Part shown: positions 35,738 to 47,093 of the stretch, in pieces
Layout of the letters: every line of letters begins with the position of its first letter
Numbering within the stretch: the stretch's first letter is position 1
Assembly: GCF_004339465.1 (NCBI RefSeq)
Contig: NZ_SMFY01000003.1
Location: forward strand, 434,001 to 498,000
Origin: Ancylobacter aquaticus
Lineage (GTDB): Bacteria; Pseudomonadota; Alphaproteobacteria; Rhizobiales; Xanthobacteraceae
Direction of reading: 5' to 3'
DNA: 64,000 nucleotides
Translations under genes and position numbers: made by a program
The notes under the pieces: generated by a model
Seen by the model: only the letters and a program-made list of their open reading frames with translations
Databases searched by the model: none
What the model was told of the DNA's origin: nothing

Positions 35738-36982
35738 ATGAACCTGATCGACACCACTGCGGCCGCCGCCGCCGGGGCGCGTGCTCCCGTAGAGATCGCC
35801 CGCGCCGAGACGCCGCGCACGCAGACGCGTCGCTCGCTGGCGGGGCTGGACCGTGCCGGGCTTGCCGACGCGCTCGCCCAGATCGGCGTCTCCGAGCGCG
35901 AGCAGCGCATGCGGGTCGCCCAGCTCTGGCACTGGATCTACCTGCGCGGTGCGCTCTCCTTCGACGAGATGACCAATGTCGGCAAGGGGCTGCGCGAGAA
36001 GCTCGGTGCCGCCTTCACGCTGGACCGTCCCGAGGTGGTGGTCGAGCAGGTGTCCAATGACGGCACCCGCAAATGGCTGCTGCGCCTGCCGCCCGACATC
36101 GCGGGCGACAAGCCGCACGATGTCGAGATGGTCTACATCCCCGAGAGCGACCGCGGCACGCTGTGCGTCTCCTCACAGGTCGGCTGCACGCTCAACTGCT
36201 CGTTCTGCCACACCGGCACCCAGCGGCTGGTGCGCAACCTCACGGCGGCCGAGATCGTGCTGCAGGTGATGGTGGCGCGCGATCGCCTTGGCGATTATCC
36301 CGGCCGCGACCGTGCCGTCGGCCCGGGCCTGCCCACCGAGGGCGACCGGCTGGTGACCAACATCGTGTTCATGGGCATGGGCGAGCCGCTCTACGCTTAT
36401 GACTCGGTGGCGAAATCCATCGAGGTGCTGGCCGATGGCGAGGGACTCGGCATCGGCAAGCGGCGCATCACCGTCTCCACGTCAGGCGTGGTGCCGGAGA
36501 TCGAGAAGCTCGGGCGCGAGGTCGGGCCGATGCTCGCCATCTCGCTGCACGCGGTGCGCGACGAATTGCGCGACGAGCTGGTGCCGATCAACAAGAAATA
36601 CCCGCTGAAGGCGCTGCTGGAGGCGTGCCGCACCTACCCCCCGGCCTCCAACGCCAAGCGCATCACCTTCGAGTACGTGATGCTGAAGGGCGTGAACGAT
36701 TCCCCCGCCGACGCCAAAGCGCTGGTGAAGCTGCTGGCGGGCATTCCGGCCAAGATCAACCTGATTCCCTTCAACCCGTGGCCGGGCACCAAATACGAGT
36801 GCTCGGACTGGGAGACGATCGAGCAGTTCTCCGACATCGTTTTTCGCGCCGGCTATTCCAGCCCGGTGCGCACGCCGCGCGGGCGCGACATTCTCGCCGC
36901 CTGCGGCCAGCTGAAGAGCGAGACGGAAAAGCTCTCCGCCCGCGAGCGGCTGGCGTTGCGCGCCATGGCGGCGGCGGACTAG
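35738..36982 (+). CDS. rlmN: 23S rRNA/tRNA adenine-C2 methyltransferase RlmN
   Basis: A 414-residue dual-specificity radical-SAM enzyme methylating A2503 of 23S rRNA and A37 of some tRNAs. The 4Fe-4S motif [12 protein letters not shown] is near residue 150, preceded by LCVSSQVGC, whose family context fits Rlm[25 protein letters not shown] and [19 protein letters not shown] are characteristic. The mechanistic Cys near the C-terminus lies in [10 protein letters not shown] low-complexity Ala-rich N-terminus of about 35 residues precedes the conserved domain. Confidence 0.96.
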   Translation: MNLIDTTAAAAAGARAPVEIARAETPRTQTRRSLAGLDRAGLADALAQIGVSEREQRMRVAQLWHWIYLRGALSFDEMTNVGKGLREKLGAAFTLDRPEVVVEQVSNDGTRKWLLRLPPDIAGDKPHDVEMVYIPESDRGTLCVSSQVGCTLNCSFCHTGTQRLVRNLTAAEIVLQVMVARDRLGDYPGRDRAVGPGLPTEGDRLVTNIVFMGMGEPLYAYDSVAKSIEVLADGEGLGIGKRRITVSTSGVVPEIEKLGREVGPMLAISLHAVRDELRDELVPINKKYPLKALLEACRTYPPASNAKRITFEYVMLKGVNDSPADAKALVKLLAGIPAKINLIPFNPWPGTKYECSDWETIEQFSDIVFRAGYSSPVRTPRGRDILAACGQLKSETEKLSARERLALRAMAAAD

Positions 36983-36991
36983 GCGGGGCGC

Positions 36992-37504
36992 ATGGACAAT
37001 CTGCTGCGCCTGCTGCTGCGGTTCATCCTGGTTCCGGTGGGCATGATCTGTGGCTTCATCGCCTCTTTCCTGGTGATCCTGTTCGGCTATTGGCGGATCG
37101 GCGAGCTGCTCGCCGGCAATGTCGATGTCGAGGCCATCGCGCTCTACGACGCGCTGGCGGCGGCGAGCTATCTGCTGATGATGGTGGTGCTGGCGATGTG
37201 GGCGGTGGCGCTCATCGGCATCCTGTTCGCCGAAGCCTTCGCGGTGCGCTCCTGGATGTTCCATGTGGGCAACGGCGCGGTATCGGCCTGGCTCGCCGCG
37301 TCGGTGTTCGCTCCTTATGCGCAGGTGCCGGTGCCCTTCGACGGGGACCTCTACGTGGTGGCCGCCGGGTTTGCCGGCGGGCTCGCCTACTGGCTGGTCG
37401 CCGGGTGGAATGCCGGTTTCTGGAAGCCGCTTCGGGCCGAGCGGGTGCCGGCGGCGCTGCCGCCCGCCCAGCGGGTGCCGCCGCCCTCTACCCCGGCGGT
37501 CTGA
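36992..37504 (+). CDS. Membrane protein of unknown function
   Basis: A 170-residue protein with four predicted transmembrane helices: [20 protein letters not shown] (residues 11-30), [37 protein letters not shown] and [17 protein letters not shown], then a Pro-rich cytoplasmic tail. It starts 9 nt after the rlmN stop, so is probably cotranscribed with rlmN. I recognise no functional family. Confidence 0.75.
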   Translation: MDNLLRLLLRFILVPVGMICGFIASFLVILFGYWRIGELLAGNVDVEAIALYDALAAASYLLMMVVLAMWAVALIGILFAEAFAVRSWMFHVGNGAVSAWLAASVFAPYAQVPVPFDGDLYVVAAGFAGGLAYWLVAGWNAGFWKPLRAERVPAALPPAQRVPPPSTPAV

Positions 37505-37517
37505 ACCGGCCGGCGCT

Positions 37518-37535
37518 TTTTCGTGCACACGAAAA
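37518..37535. promoter_or_regulatory. Dyad TTTTCGTG-CA-CACGAAAA upstream of argG promoter
   Basis: Perfect 8-bp arms around a 2-bp centre, ending 1 bp before the candidate argG -35 element and 13 bp after the preceding stop codon. The location suits an operator; it could instead be a weak terminator hairpin, but the loop would be too small. Confidence 0.5.
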
Positions 37536-37536
37536 C

Positions 37537-37564
37537 TTGCACCCGCGCGCGCCATGCCTATAGT
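37537..37564 (+). promoter_or_regulatory. Candidate sigma70-type promoter of argG
   Basis: TTGCAC (37537-37542) and TATAGT (37559-37564) separated by 16 bp, giving a leader of about 50 nt before the argG ATG. Confidence 0.55.
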
Positions 37565-37619
37565 CCGCGCGCCCTTGGCGGCGGCTTTTCCTGCGGTTTG
37601 TGACACTCCGGAACGTGAC

Positions 37620-38849
37620 ATGGCGAACGATGTGAAGAAGGTGGTGCTCGCCTATTCGGGCGGTCTCGACACCTCGGTGATCCTCAAATGGCTGCAGACC
37701 ACCTATGGCTGCGAGGTGGTGACCTTCACCGCCGATCTCGGCCAGGGCGAGGAGCTGGAGCCGGCGCGCAAGAAGGCGGAACTGCTCGGCATCAAGCCCG
37801 AGCACATCTTCATCGAGGACGTGCGCGAGGAATTCGTTTCGCAGTACGTGTTCCCGATGTTCCGGGCGAATGCGCTCTATGAGGGGCTCTACCTGCTCGG
37901 CACGTCGATCGCCCGCCCGCTGATCGCCAAGAAGCAGATCGAGATTGCCCGCAAGGTGGGTGCCGATGCGGTGTCCCATGGCGCCACCGGCAAGGGCAAT
38001 GACCAGGTCCGCTTCGAGCTGAGCTATTACGCGCTCGAACCCGAGATCAAGATCATCGCGCCCTGGCGCGAATGGGACCTGCGCTCGCGCGAGCAGCTCA
38101 TCGCCTTCGCCGAATCCCACCAGATCCAGATTTCCAAGGACAAGCGCGGCGAGGCGCCGTTCTCCGTCGACGCCAACCTGCTGCACTCGTCCTCCGAGGG
38201 CAAGGTGCTGGAAGACCCCTCGGTCGAAGCGCCGGAATTCGTCTATCAGCGCACCATTTCCCCGGAAGATGCGCCTGATAAGGCGACCTACATCACGGTG
38301 GGGTTCGAGCAGGGCGACGCGGTCTCCATCGACGGCGAGACGCTGTCGCCGGCCAGCCTGCTGACGCGCCTCAACGCGCTCGGCAAGGAGAACGGCATCG
38401 GCCGGCTCGACCTTGTCGAGAACCGCTTCGTTGGCATGAAATCGCGCGGCGTCTACGAGACCCCCGGCGGCACCATCCTCCTGCAGGCGCATCGCGGCAT
38501 CGAGAGCATTACGCTCGACCGTGGCGCGGCGCATCTGAAGGACGACATCATGCCCCGCTATGCGGAGCTGATCTATAACGGCTTCTGGTTCTCGCCCGAG
38601 CGCGAGATGCTGCAGGCGCTGATCGACAAGAGCCAGGAATTCGTTACCGGCGAGGTGCGGATCAAGCTCTACAAGGGCAATGTCGACGTGGTCGGGCGCA
38701 CCTCGCCCTATTCGCTCTACAACCAGGACCTCGTCACCTTCGAGGAGGGCGCGGTGGCCTATGACCACCGCGACGCCGCCGGCTTCATCAAGCTGAACGC
38801 CCTGCGCCTGCGCACGCTGGGCAGCCGCGACCGCAAGGTCGGGGGCTGA
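37620..38849 (+). CDS. argG: Argininosuccinate synthase
   Basis: A 409-residue cytoplasmic enzyme ligating citrulline and aspartate in arginine synthesis. The N-type ATP pyrophosphatase loop is [15 protein letters not shown] (residues 11-25). Further signatures are [37 protein letters not shown] (citrulline/aspartate contacts) and [20 protein letters not shown]. Length equals the family standard. GGAACG precedes the ATG at 37620. Single-gene unit with its own promoter and 3' palindrome. Confidence 0.97.
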   Translation: MANDVKKVVLAYSGGLDTSVILKWLQTTYGCEVVTFTADLGQGEELEPARKKAELLGIKPEHIFIEDVREEFVSQYVFPMFRANALYEGLYLLGTSIARPLIAKKQIEIARKVGADAVSHGATGKGNDQVRFELSYYALEPEIKIIAPWREWDLRSREQLIAFAESHQIQISKDKRGEAPFSVDANLLHSSSEGKVLEDPSVEAPEFVYQRTISPEDAPDKATYITVGFEQGDAVSIDGETLSPASLLTRLNALGKENGIGRLDLVENRFVGMKSRGVYETPGGTILLQAHRGIESITLDRGAAHLKDDIMPRYAELIYNGFWFSPEREMLQALIDKSQEFVTGEVRIKLYKGNVDVVGRTSPYSLYNQDLVTFEEGAVAYDHRDAAGFIKLNALRLRTLGSRDRKVGG

Positions 38850-38864
38850 GTTCATCGAACGTTG

Positions 38865-38891
38865 TCATGCCCGGAGGTCATCCGGGCATGA
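38865..38891. terminator. Palindrome after argG
   Basis: A perfect 11-bp stem TCATGCCCGGA / TCCGGGCATGA with loop GGTCA, 16 bp downstream of the argG stop. There is no T-run, so it may be a dispersed palindromic repeat acting as a 3'-end structure. Confidence 0.55.
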
Positions 38892-38924
38892 TCTTAGGAT
38901 GAGCGCTGTTCTGGATTCCGGGTA

Positions 38925-39263
38925 ATGATCTCTGCTCTCCAGTTCAACATCAGCGATGCGCTGGGGCGCTGGGTATGCCCGGCGTGCGGCTACCCGGGGT
39001 ATTCATACGGGCCCGCTTACGATGAGAGTCATGGTCTAGCAGGCATGGCCATTTGCCCCTGCTGCCTCTGGGAGCCCGGTTACGACGACGAACCGCTGGC
39101 GTCAGCGGATGCTGAAGAAACGATACTGGGATCCCTGAGGAGCTATCGAGCTTCATGGTGCCGCGAACGGCTCTGGCGCGGAAGGGAGACCGAACGGCCC
39201 GACGCGTGGGATGGCGCGGAGCAGCTTAGGCGCCTGTTCGATACTGCCCCTCATGTCCGCTGA
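38925..39263 (+). CDS. CPCC-motif cysteine-rich protein
   Basis: A 112-residue protein with a putative zinc-binding pair of Cys motifs: VCPACGYPGYSYGPAYDES (about residues 17-35) and ICPCCLWEPGYDDE (about 43-56), matching the cysteine-rich CPCC family. The rest is helical and Arg/Trp-rich. The family is uncharacterised and often found near toxin or immunity genes (family knowledge, weak), which are not seen here. Codon use is less G+C-biased than its neighbours, hinting at transfer. Its stop is 16 bp from the convergent SDR stop. Confidence 0.8.
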   Translation: MISALQFNISDALGRWVCPACGYPGYSYGPAYDESHGLAGMAICPCCLWEPGYDDEPLASADAEETILGSLRSYRASWCRERLWRGRETERPDAWDGAEQLRRLFDTAPHVR

Positions 39264-39279
39264 GCCGTAGTCTCTGCCC

Positions 39280-40032
39280 TCAGATCGCCTGGCCGCCCGA
39301 CACCTCGATGCGTTGGGCCGTGACCCAGCGATTATCGGGCGAGAGCAGGCTGGCCACCATCGGGCCGATATCGTCCGCCACGCCGACGCGGCCGAGCGCG
39401 GTGATGCCGGCGATGTGCTTGTTGATCTCGGGATTGTCGCGCACCGCGCCGCCGCCGAAATCGGTCTCGATGGCGCCGGGCGCCACCGTGTTGACGGCGA
39501 TGCCGCGCGGGCCGAGTTCCTTCGCCAAGTAGCGGGTGAGCACTTCCACCGCGCCCTTCATCGCGGAATAGGCGGCATATCCGGGATAGGCGAAGCGGGT
39601 GAGGCCCGAGGAGAAATTGACGATGCGCCCGCCATCGGCGATCAACGGCAGTAGCGCCTGGGTGAGGAAGAACACGCCCTTCAGATGCACGTCGACCAGC
39701 CGGTCGAACTGCGCCTCGGTGGTCTCGGCAATCGAGGCATAATCGCCATGGCCGGCATTGTTGACGAGATGATCGACCGTGTCGCGGCCCCACACGTCGG
39801 AAAGCGTCGCGCGCAGTTTTTCCGTGAAGGCGGGGAAGCCCGAGACCTTGCCGGTGTCGAGCTGGAGCGCCACGGCCTTGCGGCCCAGCGCCTCGATTTC
39901 GGCGACGACGGCCTGCGCGTCCTCGGCTCGGCTGTTATAGGTCAGCACGACATCGCCGCCGCGACGGGCAACGCTGAGCGCGGTGTTGCGGCCAAGGCCA
40001 CGGCTGCCGCCGGTGATGAGGGTGATGGTCAT
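39280..40032 (-). CDS. SDR family oxidoreductase
   Basis: A 250-residue classical SDR. The cofactor loop ITGGSRGLGRNTAL starts at about residue 6, HLVNNAGHGDYA is near 85, and the catalytic YAAYSAMKGAVEVL near 152, then VNTVAPGAIETDFGGG. The ATG at 40032 follows an AGGAGA SD; a start six codons upstream is less well placed. Divergent from an AraC-type regulator, a common arrangement in which the regulator controls the SDR gene. Confidence 0.9.
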   Translation of the reverse strand: MTITLITGGSRGLGRNTALSVARRGGDVVLTYNSRAEDAQAVVAEIEALGRKAVALQLDTGKVSGFPAFTEKLRATLSDVWGRDTVDHLVNNAGHGDYASIAETTEAQFDRLVDVHLKGVFFLTQALLPLIADGGRIVNFSSGLTRFAYPGYAAYSAMKGAVEVLTRYLAKELGPRGIAVNTVAPGAIETDFGGGAVRDNPEINKHIAGITALGRVGVADDIGPMVASLLSPDNRWVTAQRIEVSGGQAI

Positions 40033-40166
40033 GGGTCCGTCTCCTGTCATTGGGGTGAGCCAAATATGGCGCGGCCCGCCCGCCCGGGGTTGCCGGATAG
40101 CCGCGAGTTCTTGCCTGAATCTCCGAAGGCGCTTCCGCTTGCCCGGCGTTGGGGTAGGATGGCGGC

Positions 40167-41054
40167 ATGACAACGCTGCTCGACATCATGGACCGGCATG
40201 GCCGGCTGCACGCCGATGCCAACGGGATCGCGGCAACGCCGATCCCCGGCGTCATGTTCTTTCGGGTGCCGGCGCCCTCGGGCATCACCCACGCCATTGC
40301 GCGGCCGCTGGTCTGCCTGGTGGTGCAGGGGGCCAAGCAGGTGACGATGGGCGCACGGGATTTTCAGCTTCACGCCGGAGAGTCGCTGCTCATCACGGCG
40401 GATGTGCCGATCGTGAGCCAGATCACCAAAGCCAGCCACGTCGCGCCCTATGTCTCGCTGGTGCTCGAGCTGGATCTCGCGGTCATTGCCGAACTGGTGC
40501 TGGAAATGGGGCCGGCGCTGGCGGGCGATGCCGCGCCGGTGCGCGTCGACCGCACCGACGGCGAGGTGGCGGCGGCGGCGTTGCGGCTGCTCGAATTGCT
40601 CGATCGTCCGGCCGCGCTGCCAGTGCTGCAGGCCCCGCTGATCCGCGAGATGCATTACTGGCTGCTGGCGGGGCAGCATGGCGCGGCCATTCGCCGGCTC
40701 GGCTGGCCGGACGGCCACGCCCAGCGCATCGCCCGGGCGGTGGCCTTGCTGCGCGACAATTTCGCCAAGCCGCTGCCGGTGAGCCGGTTGGCGGCGGCGG
40801 CGGGCATGAGCCCCTCCACCTTCCACCAGCATTTTCGCAGCGTGACGTCGCTCTCGCCGCTGCAGTTCCAGAAGCAGCTGCGGCTGATAGAGGCGCGGCG
40901 TCTGATGTCGGCGCAGGGCGCTTCCGCCAGCAGCGCCGCCTTTGCCGTCGGCTATGAGAGCGTGCCGCAGTTCACCCGCGAATATGGAAGGCTGTTCGGT
41001 GCCAGCCCGGTACGCGACATGAAAGCGGCGCGGGAGCAGGCGCGGGCGGCCTGA
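40167..41054 (+). CDS. AraC family transcriptional regulator
   Basis: A 295-residue regulator with an N-terminal cupin-like AraC_N domain (HAIARPLVCLVVQGAKQVTM, and LHAGESLLITADVPIVSQIT) and two C-terminal helix-turn-helices: LPVSRLAAAAGMSPSTFHQH and the second with AFAVGYESVPQFTREYGRLF. Belongs to the large group that regulates an adjacent oxidoreductase; the divergent SDR gene is 134 bp away. Confidence 0.92.
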   Translation: MTTLLDIMDRHGRLHADANGIAATPIPGVMFFRVPAPSGITHAIARPLVCLVVQGAKQVTMGARDFQLHAGESLLITADVPIVSQITKASHVAPYVSLVLELDLAVIAELVLEMGPALAGDAAPVRVDRTDGEVAAAALRLLELLDRPAALPVLQAPLIREMHYWLLAGQHGAAIRRLGWPDGHAQRIARAVALLRDNFAKPLPVSRLAAAAGMSPSTFHQHFRSVTSLSPLQFQKQLRLIEARRLMSAQGASASSAAFAVGYESVPQFTREYGRLFGASPVRDMKAAREQARAA

Positions 41055-41068
41055 GCCCGGAGAGCCGC

Positions 41069-41566
41069 TCAGTCCAGCGGGACCTTGCGGTTGTCGCCGA
41101 GATCGGTCGGCGTGCCGGAAAGGCGGGCGGTCATCATCTTGAACAGCACGCCGATGGAGGACGACGGGCCGTCCCAGTATTCCGCCTGTTCGGGCATGAA
41201 GCGCAGGACGCAGATGTTCGGATCGGTCTTGCCTTCCGGCCAGAACGCCTTGTTCATATCGCTCCACAGTTCGTCGATCTTGGCGCGATCGTTCGAGACC
41301 TCCGCCTGGCCGGACACGGAGAGGTAATTATTGTCGCCGGGCTTGGCGAAGGTGAGAGCGGCCTGCGGGTCGCGCTGAAGCTCGTCGTCCTTGTGGCCAC
41401 GACGGTCGGAAAGAAACCAGATGCAGCCTTCCTCGCGGGAGGGGTGGGCGTCCATCGGGCGGGCGCGCAGGGTTTCGCCCTCGCGGGTGACGAGCATGCA
41501 GATCCGCATGTCCGCCATCATGTCCCACACGCGGTCGACGGCCTGGGCCGTGGTGTTGTCGTCCAT
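41069..41566 (-). CDS. Pyridoxamine 5'-phosphate oxidase-fold protein (general stress type)
   Basis: A 165-residue split-barrel flavin-binding protein similar to general stress protein 26. Visible are VWDMMADMRICMLVTREGE, LRARPMDAHPSREEGCIWFL, the LSDRRGHKDDEL element and QAALTFAKPGDNNYLSVSGQ, with NICVLRFMPEQAEYWDGPSS near the end. Likely binds FMN or F420-type cofactor; no defined substrate. GAGGAG precedes the ATG at 41566. Confidence 0.88.
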   Translation of the reverse strand: MDDNTTAQAVDRVWDMMADMRICMLVTREGETLRARPMDAHPSREEGCIWFLSDRRGHKDDELQRDPQAALTFAKPGDNNYLSVSGQAEVSNDRAKIDELWSDMNKAFWPEGKTDPNICVLRFMPEQAEYWDGPSSSIGVLFKMMTARLSGTPTDLGDNRKVPLD

Positions 41567-41718
41567 GTGAAATGTCTCCTCGGGTTCGAGGGGAGAACCC
41601 GGAGGCACGGCGGTGGTTCCTTGCCGGAGGTGCCGACGATTCCCCGCCCGGCGTGCTCTTGCGCTGTCATGCGGCGGCGGTGGCGCTATGGTAGCGAACG
41701 CACCTCAAGGAGAACCCC

Positions 41719-42846
41719 ATGCCCTGGTCGCTTACCGTCGGATATGTCTACGGCACCGCGGTGCGTATCCACGTCACTTTCCTGTTGTTCCTCGTCTGGA
41801 TCTGGGTCGCCTATTACCAGCGCGGCGGTGCGGGGGCGGCGTGGGAAGGGGTGGCGTTCGTGGCGCTGCTGTTCCTGTGCGTGCTGCTGCACGAGTTCGG
41901 TCACATCTTCGCGGCGCGGCGCTACGGGGTGAAGACGCCGGAGGTCACGCTGTGGCCGTTCGGCGGCATCGCCCGGCTGGAGCGCATCCCGGAAAAGCCG
42001 TCGGAGGAGCTGGTGGTGGCGCTGGCCGGGCCGGCGGTGAATGTGGCGATCGCGGCGGTGCTGCTGGTGTTTCTCGGCGGTAATGTCGGGATGGAGCATA
42101 TCGAGGCCATCGAGAACCCGCAGGTGAGCCTGCTGGCGAAGCTCGCGGCGGCGAACATCTTCCTCGTGGTGTTCAACCTCATTCCCGCCTTTCCCATGGA
42201 TGGCGGGCGGGTGCTGCGGGCGCTGCTGGCGATGAAGATGAGCCACGCGCAGGCGACGCAGATGGCGGCCTCCATCGGCCAGGGCCTTGCCATCGGCCTC
42301 GGCGTGCTCGGCATTTTCGGCAACCCGATGCTCATCATCATCGCCGTCTTCGTCTTCCTCGCCGCCTCCGGCGAGGCGGGGCAGGTGCAGATGAAGCAGG
42401 TGGCGCAGGGGCTGCTGGTGGAGGACGCGATGATCACCCAGTTCGAGACGCTGGGCCCGACCGCGAGCGTGGGCGACGCGGCGGAAGCGCTGATCCGCAC
42501 CACGCAGAAGGAATTCCCCATCGTCGACGGCGCCGAGCACCTGCGCGGCGTGCTCACCCGCGACGCGATGATCCGCGCGCTGCAGGCGCAGGGGCCGGGC
42601 GGCTCGGTGCTGGAGGCGATGCAGGCGGACGTGCCCACCGTGGGCACCCGCACCCCGCTCGACCGCGCGCTCGCGCTGCTTACCCAGAAGGGCGCGCCTG
42701 TCGTGGGAGTGGTGGATGGGGCCGGGCGGCTGGTCGGCCTGCTCTCGCCGGAGAATGTCGGCGAGATGATGATGCTGCGCGCCGCCCAGCCGGACGCACG
42801 CTTCGGGCCATGGGCCAAGCGCAGCGCGCCCTCGCGGCCGGTGTGA
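41719..42846 (+). CDS. Site-2 protease family metalloprotease with CBS pair
   Basis: A 375-residue intramembrane zinc metalloprotease. The metal-binding HEFGH lies in LLHEFGHIFAARRYG (about residue 58), and the third ligand in NLIPAFPMDGGRVLRALLAM (about 153-172). Helices include HVTFLLFLVWIWVAYY and VVALAGPAVNVAIAAVLLVF. After residue 235 two CBS motifs follow (DAMITQFETLGPTASVGDAA and a second ending LVGLLSPENVGEMM), which usually sense adenine nucleotides. Architecture matches the SpoIVFB/Rip3 group. Substrate unknown. Confidence 0.92.
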   Translation: MPWSLTVGYVYGTAVRIHVTFLLFLVWIWVAYYQRGGAGAAWEGVAFVALLFLCVLLHEFGHIFAARRYGVKTPEVTLWPFGGIARLERIPEKPSEELVVALAGPAVNVAIAAVLLVFLGGNVGMEHIEAIENPQVSLLAKLAAANIFLVVFNLIPAFPMDGGRVLRALLAMKMSHAQATQMAASIGQGLAIGLGVLGIFGNPMLIIIAVFVFLAASGEAGQVQMKQVAQGLLVEDAMITQFETLGPTASVGDAAEALIRTTQKEFPIVDGAEHLRGVLTRDAMIRALQAQGPGGSVLEAMQADVPTVGTRTPLDRALALLTQKGAPVVGVVDGAGRLVGLLSPENVGEMMMLRAAQPDARFGPWAKRSAPSRPV

Positions 42847-42857
42847 GGCCGGAGAGT

Positions 42858-42876
42858 CCTGCCCGGTGAGGGCAGG
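42858..42876. terminator. Hairpin between convergent genes
   Basis: Perfect 7-bp stem CCTGCCC / GGGCAGG with a 5-nt loop, between the protease gene and the acidic repeat protein gene. No T-run. Confidence 0.45.
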
Positions 42877-42889
42877 CGAGGCGCCGGGG

Positions 42890-43222
<333 letters not shown>

Positions 43223-43436
43223 TTACAAAGTGGGCGATGCGGCGGGGCGCTTCAAGGGCGGGCGCGGCCTCGCGCCGTTTCATCCGGTAAGGGGAGTCGT
43301 CGCCGAGGGCGGTGACGGGCGCAGGCGCAAGGGAACCTGCCATTCGCCAGCGCGTTGCCAAAAACGTCGCGACTTGTCTTTCAGCGCGCGCGGGCGCGGC
43401 GTCCTGTCGATCCCTGGCGCGCCGAGGAGAAGGTTC

Positions 43437-43670
43437 ATGACCCCCGATCACGAGCCCGTCCGGCTGCAATACTGGCCGCCTTCCCACGCGGTCGACGCCC
43501 CCGACCCGTGGCCGCAGGCCTATGAGTTCGGCTCGGTGGACGATGCCGTCGCCTTTGCCATGACCCAGTCGCCGGCCAATCGCGAGGTAGCGTGGCTGCG
43601 CACCTCGGAGGGAGCGATCCTCAAACCGGCGCAGATCCGCCGCCTGTGGGAACTGCGCCGGGACCACTAG
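43437..43670 (+). CDS. Small hypothetical protein
   Basis: A 77-residue protein with an excellent GAGGAGAAGG Shine-Dalgarno before the ATG at 43437. It has VDDAVAFAMTQSPANREVAW and ILKPAQIRRLWELRRD; this resembles small uncharacterised proteins of Hyphomicrobiales, but I assign no family. Soluble, no signal peptide. Confidence 0.65.
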   Translation: MTPDHEPVRLQYWPPSHAVDAPDPWPQAYEFGSVDDAVAFAMTQSPANREVAWLRTSEGAILKPAQIRRLWELRRDH

Positions 43671-43683
43671 GCGCTCTCGCGGA

Positions 43684-43715
43684 GCGTCCGCCGGGGCGTT
43701 TTGGCGGCGCTTTTT
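43684..43715 (+). terminator. Candidate intrinsic terminator after the 77-residue gene
   Basis: GCG-T-CCGCC pairs with GGCGG-CGC around a 10-nt loop, with one bulged T, followed by TTTTT at 43711-43715. It lies just downstream of the stop at 43670. Confidence 0.5.
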
Positions 43716-43748
43716 CGCGCCTTCGCGGGCTGTTCGTGCCTTCCGGCG

Positions 43749-43776
43749 TTGATCTCGCGGGCGTTCTGAGTATAGT
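43749..43776 (+). promoter_or_regulatory. Candidate sigma70-type promoter of typA
   Basis: TTGATC (43749-43754) and TATAGT (43771-43776) with a 16-bp spacer. Predicted transcript start near 43783, giving a leader of about 50 nt. Confidence 0.55.
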
Positions 43777-43792
43777 GCGCCGCAAAATTCAT

Positions 43793-43823
43793 GCGGGTCC
43801 GGAACCGTTCGGGCCCGCTTTTT
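43793..43823 (+). promoter_or_regulatory. Terminator-like hairpin in the typA leader
   Basis: GCGGGTCCG (43793-43801) pairs with CGGGCCCGC (43810-43818), 9 bp including one G-U, 8-nt loop, followed directly by TTTTT. It lies between the candidate promoter and the ATG at 43835, so it would be the 5' leader of typA and could attenuate transcription. Confidence 0.6.
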
Positions 43824-43834
43824 GGTGTTTTCAT

Positions 43835-45664
<1,830 letters not shown>

Positions 45665-45901
45665 CGTCCCGGAGTTCTGCCGCCACCGCGCCTGCGCGGT
45701 GGCCGTCTCCCTTTCGATAATGCCGCCGCACGCGCCTTTCGGCGCGGCGGCGATGTGACGCGCGCAGGTCGGCGACGGCCCGCGCGAGCGCCGGGTTGCG
45801 CGGGTGCGAACGTGGCGTCGGCGCCACGCCCCGGTGGAACGATGCTGGCATCGGTGCGGAAAGCCCTTGATCCCGCCGAGCGCATTTGCTCCCATCGGGC
45901 C

Positions 45902-46411
45902 ATGAGCACGCTTCTCGTCGAGACACGCCGGGCTCGGCCGGCCGATGCAGGCGACATTGCCGATATCCATGATTCGGCATGGCGGTTTGCCTATCGCGGC
46001 CTTATTCCCGGCGCCGAGCTGGAAAAAATGATCCTGCGGCGCGGCCCCCTGTGGTGGCAGACCGCGCTCAAGCGCGGCTCGCGCGTCATCGTGTTGACCT
46101 TCGGCGACGCGGTGGCCGGCTATGCCAATGTCGGGCGAAACCGCGCACGCGGCCTGCCCTTCGAGGGCGAAATCTACGAGCTTTACCTCCGGCCGGAATA
46201 TCAGGGGCTGGGCTTCGGCCGCCGCCTGTTCGGCGATGCCCGCAAGGAACTGGCGAGTGCTGGCTTTGACGGGCTGGCGGTGTGGGCGCTGGCCGCCAAT
46301 GAGCCGGCTCTGGGTTTCTACCGCGCCATGGGCGGGCTCGGCGTCGCCCGTTCCACCGAAACCTTCGGTGGCCGCGCGCTGGAAAAGCTGGCCTTCGGCT
46401 GGAACGCCTGA
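45902..46411 (+). CDS. GNAT family N-acetyltransferase
   Basis: A 169-residue acetyltransferase. The acetyl-CoA pyrophosphate loop is in LRPEYQGLGFGRRLFGDARK (about residues 96-115), preceded by the beta-4 strand GEIYELYL and followed by GFDGLAVWALAANEPALGFY. The N-terminus RRARPADAGDIADIHDSAWR is typical of GNATs acting on small molecules or protein N-termini. The ATG at 45902 places the fold normally; an alternative ATG at 45842 would add 20 residues. Substrate unknown. Confidence 0.88.
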   Translation: MSTLLVETRRARPADAGDIADIHDSAWRFAYRGLIPGAELEKMILRRGPLWWQTALKRGSRVIVLTFGDAVAGYANVGRNRARGLPFEGEIYELYLRPEYQGLGFGRRLFGDARKELASAGFDGLAVWALAANEPALGFYRAMGGLGVARSTETFGGRALEKLAFGWNA

Positions 46412-46467
46412 CGGGCGGATGCCTGACGCCAGGGCGGGCACCTGCCGGCACCCCGCTTCTGGCGCTC

Positions 46468-46812
46468 TTAGCCGTGTGCGTCACTGTCCTCGAAACCCGC
46501 CAGCCGGGCGGCAATGTCCTGCGGGTCGCCGCTGAGGCGGAAGCTCTTGGTGCGGCCCGTGGCGCCCGACAGCAGTTCCACACGCGAGGGGGCGATGCCG
46601 GCGGCTTTGGCCAGCAGCTTCGCCAACGCCGCATTGGCCTTGCCATCCTCGGCGGCGACGCTGACGCGGGCCTTCAGGGCGGAGCGCCCGTCGCCGAGCG
46701 CGACGATGCCGTCAATGGCGTCGCGCCCGCCACGCGGGGTGGCGCGCACCGTCACGACAACGCCATCGGCGGCGAGCGTCCAGGGCAGGGCGCTGCCCGG
46801 CGCGTCGCTCAC
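46468..46812 (-). CDS. DUF167 (YggU) family protein
   Basis: A 114-residue DUF167 protein: VVVTVRATPRGGRDAIDGIV near the N-terminus, then LKARVSVAAEDGKANAALAK carrying the family G-K-A-N-x-A pattern, and GIAPSRVELLSGATGRTKSF. The GTG at 46812 overlaps the yggT stop by 4 nt. The yggT-yggU pair is conserved across proteobacteria; molecular function not established. Confidence 0.92.
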   Translation of the reverse strand: MSDAPGSALPWTLAADGVVVTVRATPRGGRDAIDGIVALGDGRSALKARVSVAAEDGKANAALAKLLAKAAGIAPSRVELLSGATGRTKSFRLSGDPQDIAARLAGFEDSDAHG

Positions 46813-47093
46813 GCGCCGGCGACGAGCTCGAACACCAGATTGCGGATGAAATAGAGCAAGACGATCAGGATCACCGGCGAGATGTCGATGCCGCCGAGAT
46901 TGGGCAGCACGCGCCGCAGCGGCGCCAGCACCGGCTCCGTCACGCGCCAGAGGAATTCGCCGACACTGCGCACGATGGGATTTTGCGCGTTGACCACGTT
47001 GAACACCACCAGCCAGGACAGGATGGCCGAGGCGATGAGAATCCAGACATAGAGCGTGATCAGCGTGTCGAACAGCCAGAGAAGCGAATACAT
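46809..47093 (-). CDS. YggT family membrane protein
   Basis: A 94-residue inner-membrane protein with two helices: LITLYVWILIASAILSWLVV and the C-terminal ISPVILIVLLYFIRNLVFEL. Between them RVTEPVLAPLRRVLPNLGGI gives the YggT signature. Relatives affect cytoplasmic membrane or septal organisation and osmotic tolerance. It starts at 47093 after CGAGG and is coupled to the DUF167 gene. Confidence 0.92.
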   Translation of the reverse strand: MYSLLWLFDTLITLYVWILIASAILSWLVVFNVVNAQNPIVRSVGEFLWRVTEPVLAPLRRVLPNLGGIDISPVILIVLLYFIRNLVFELVAGA

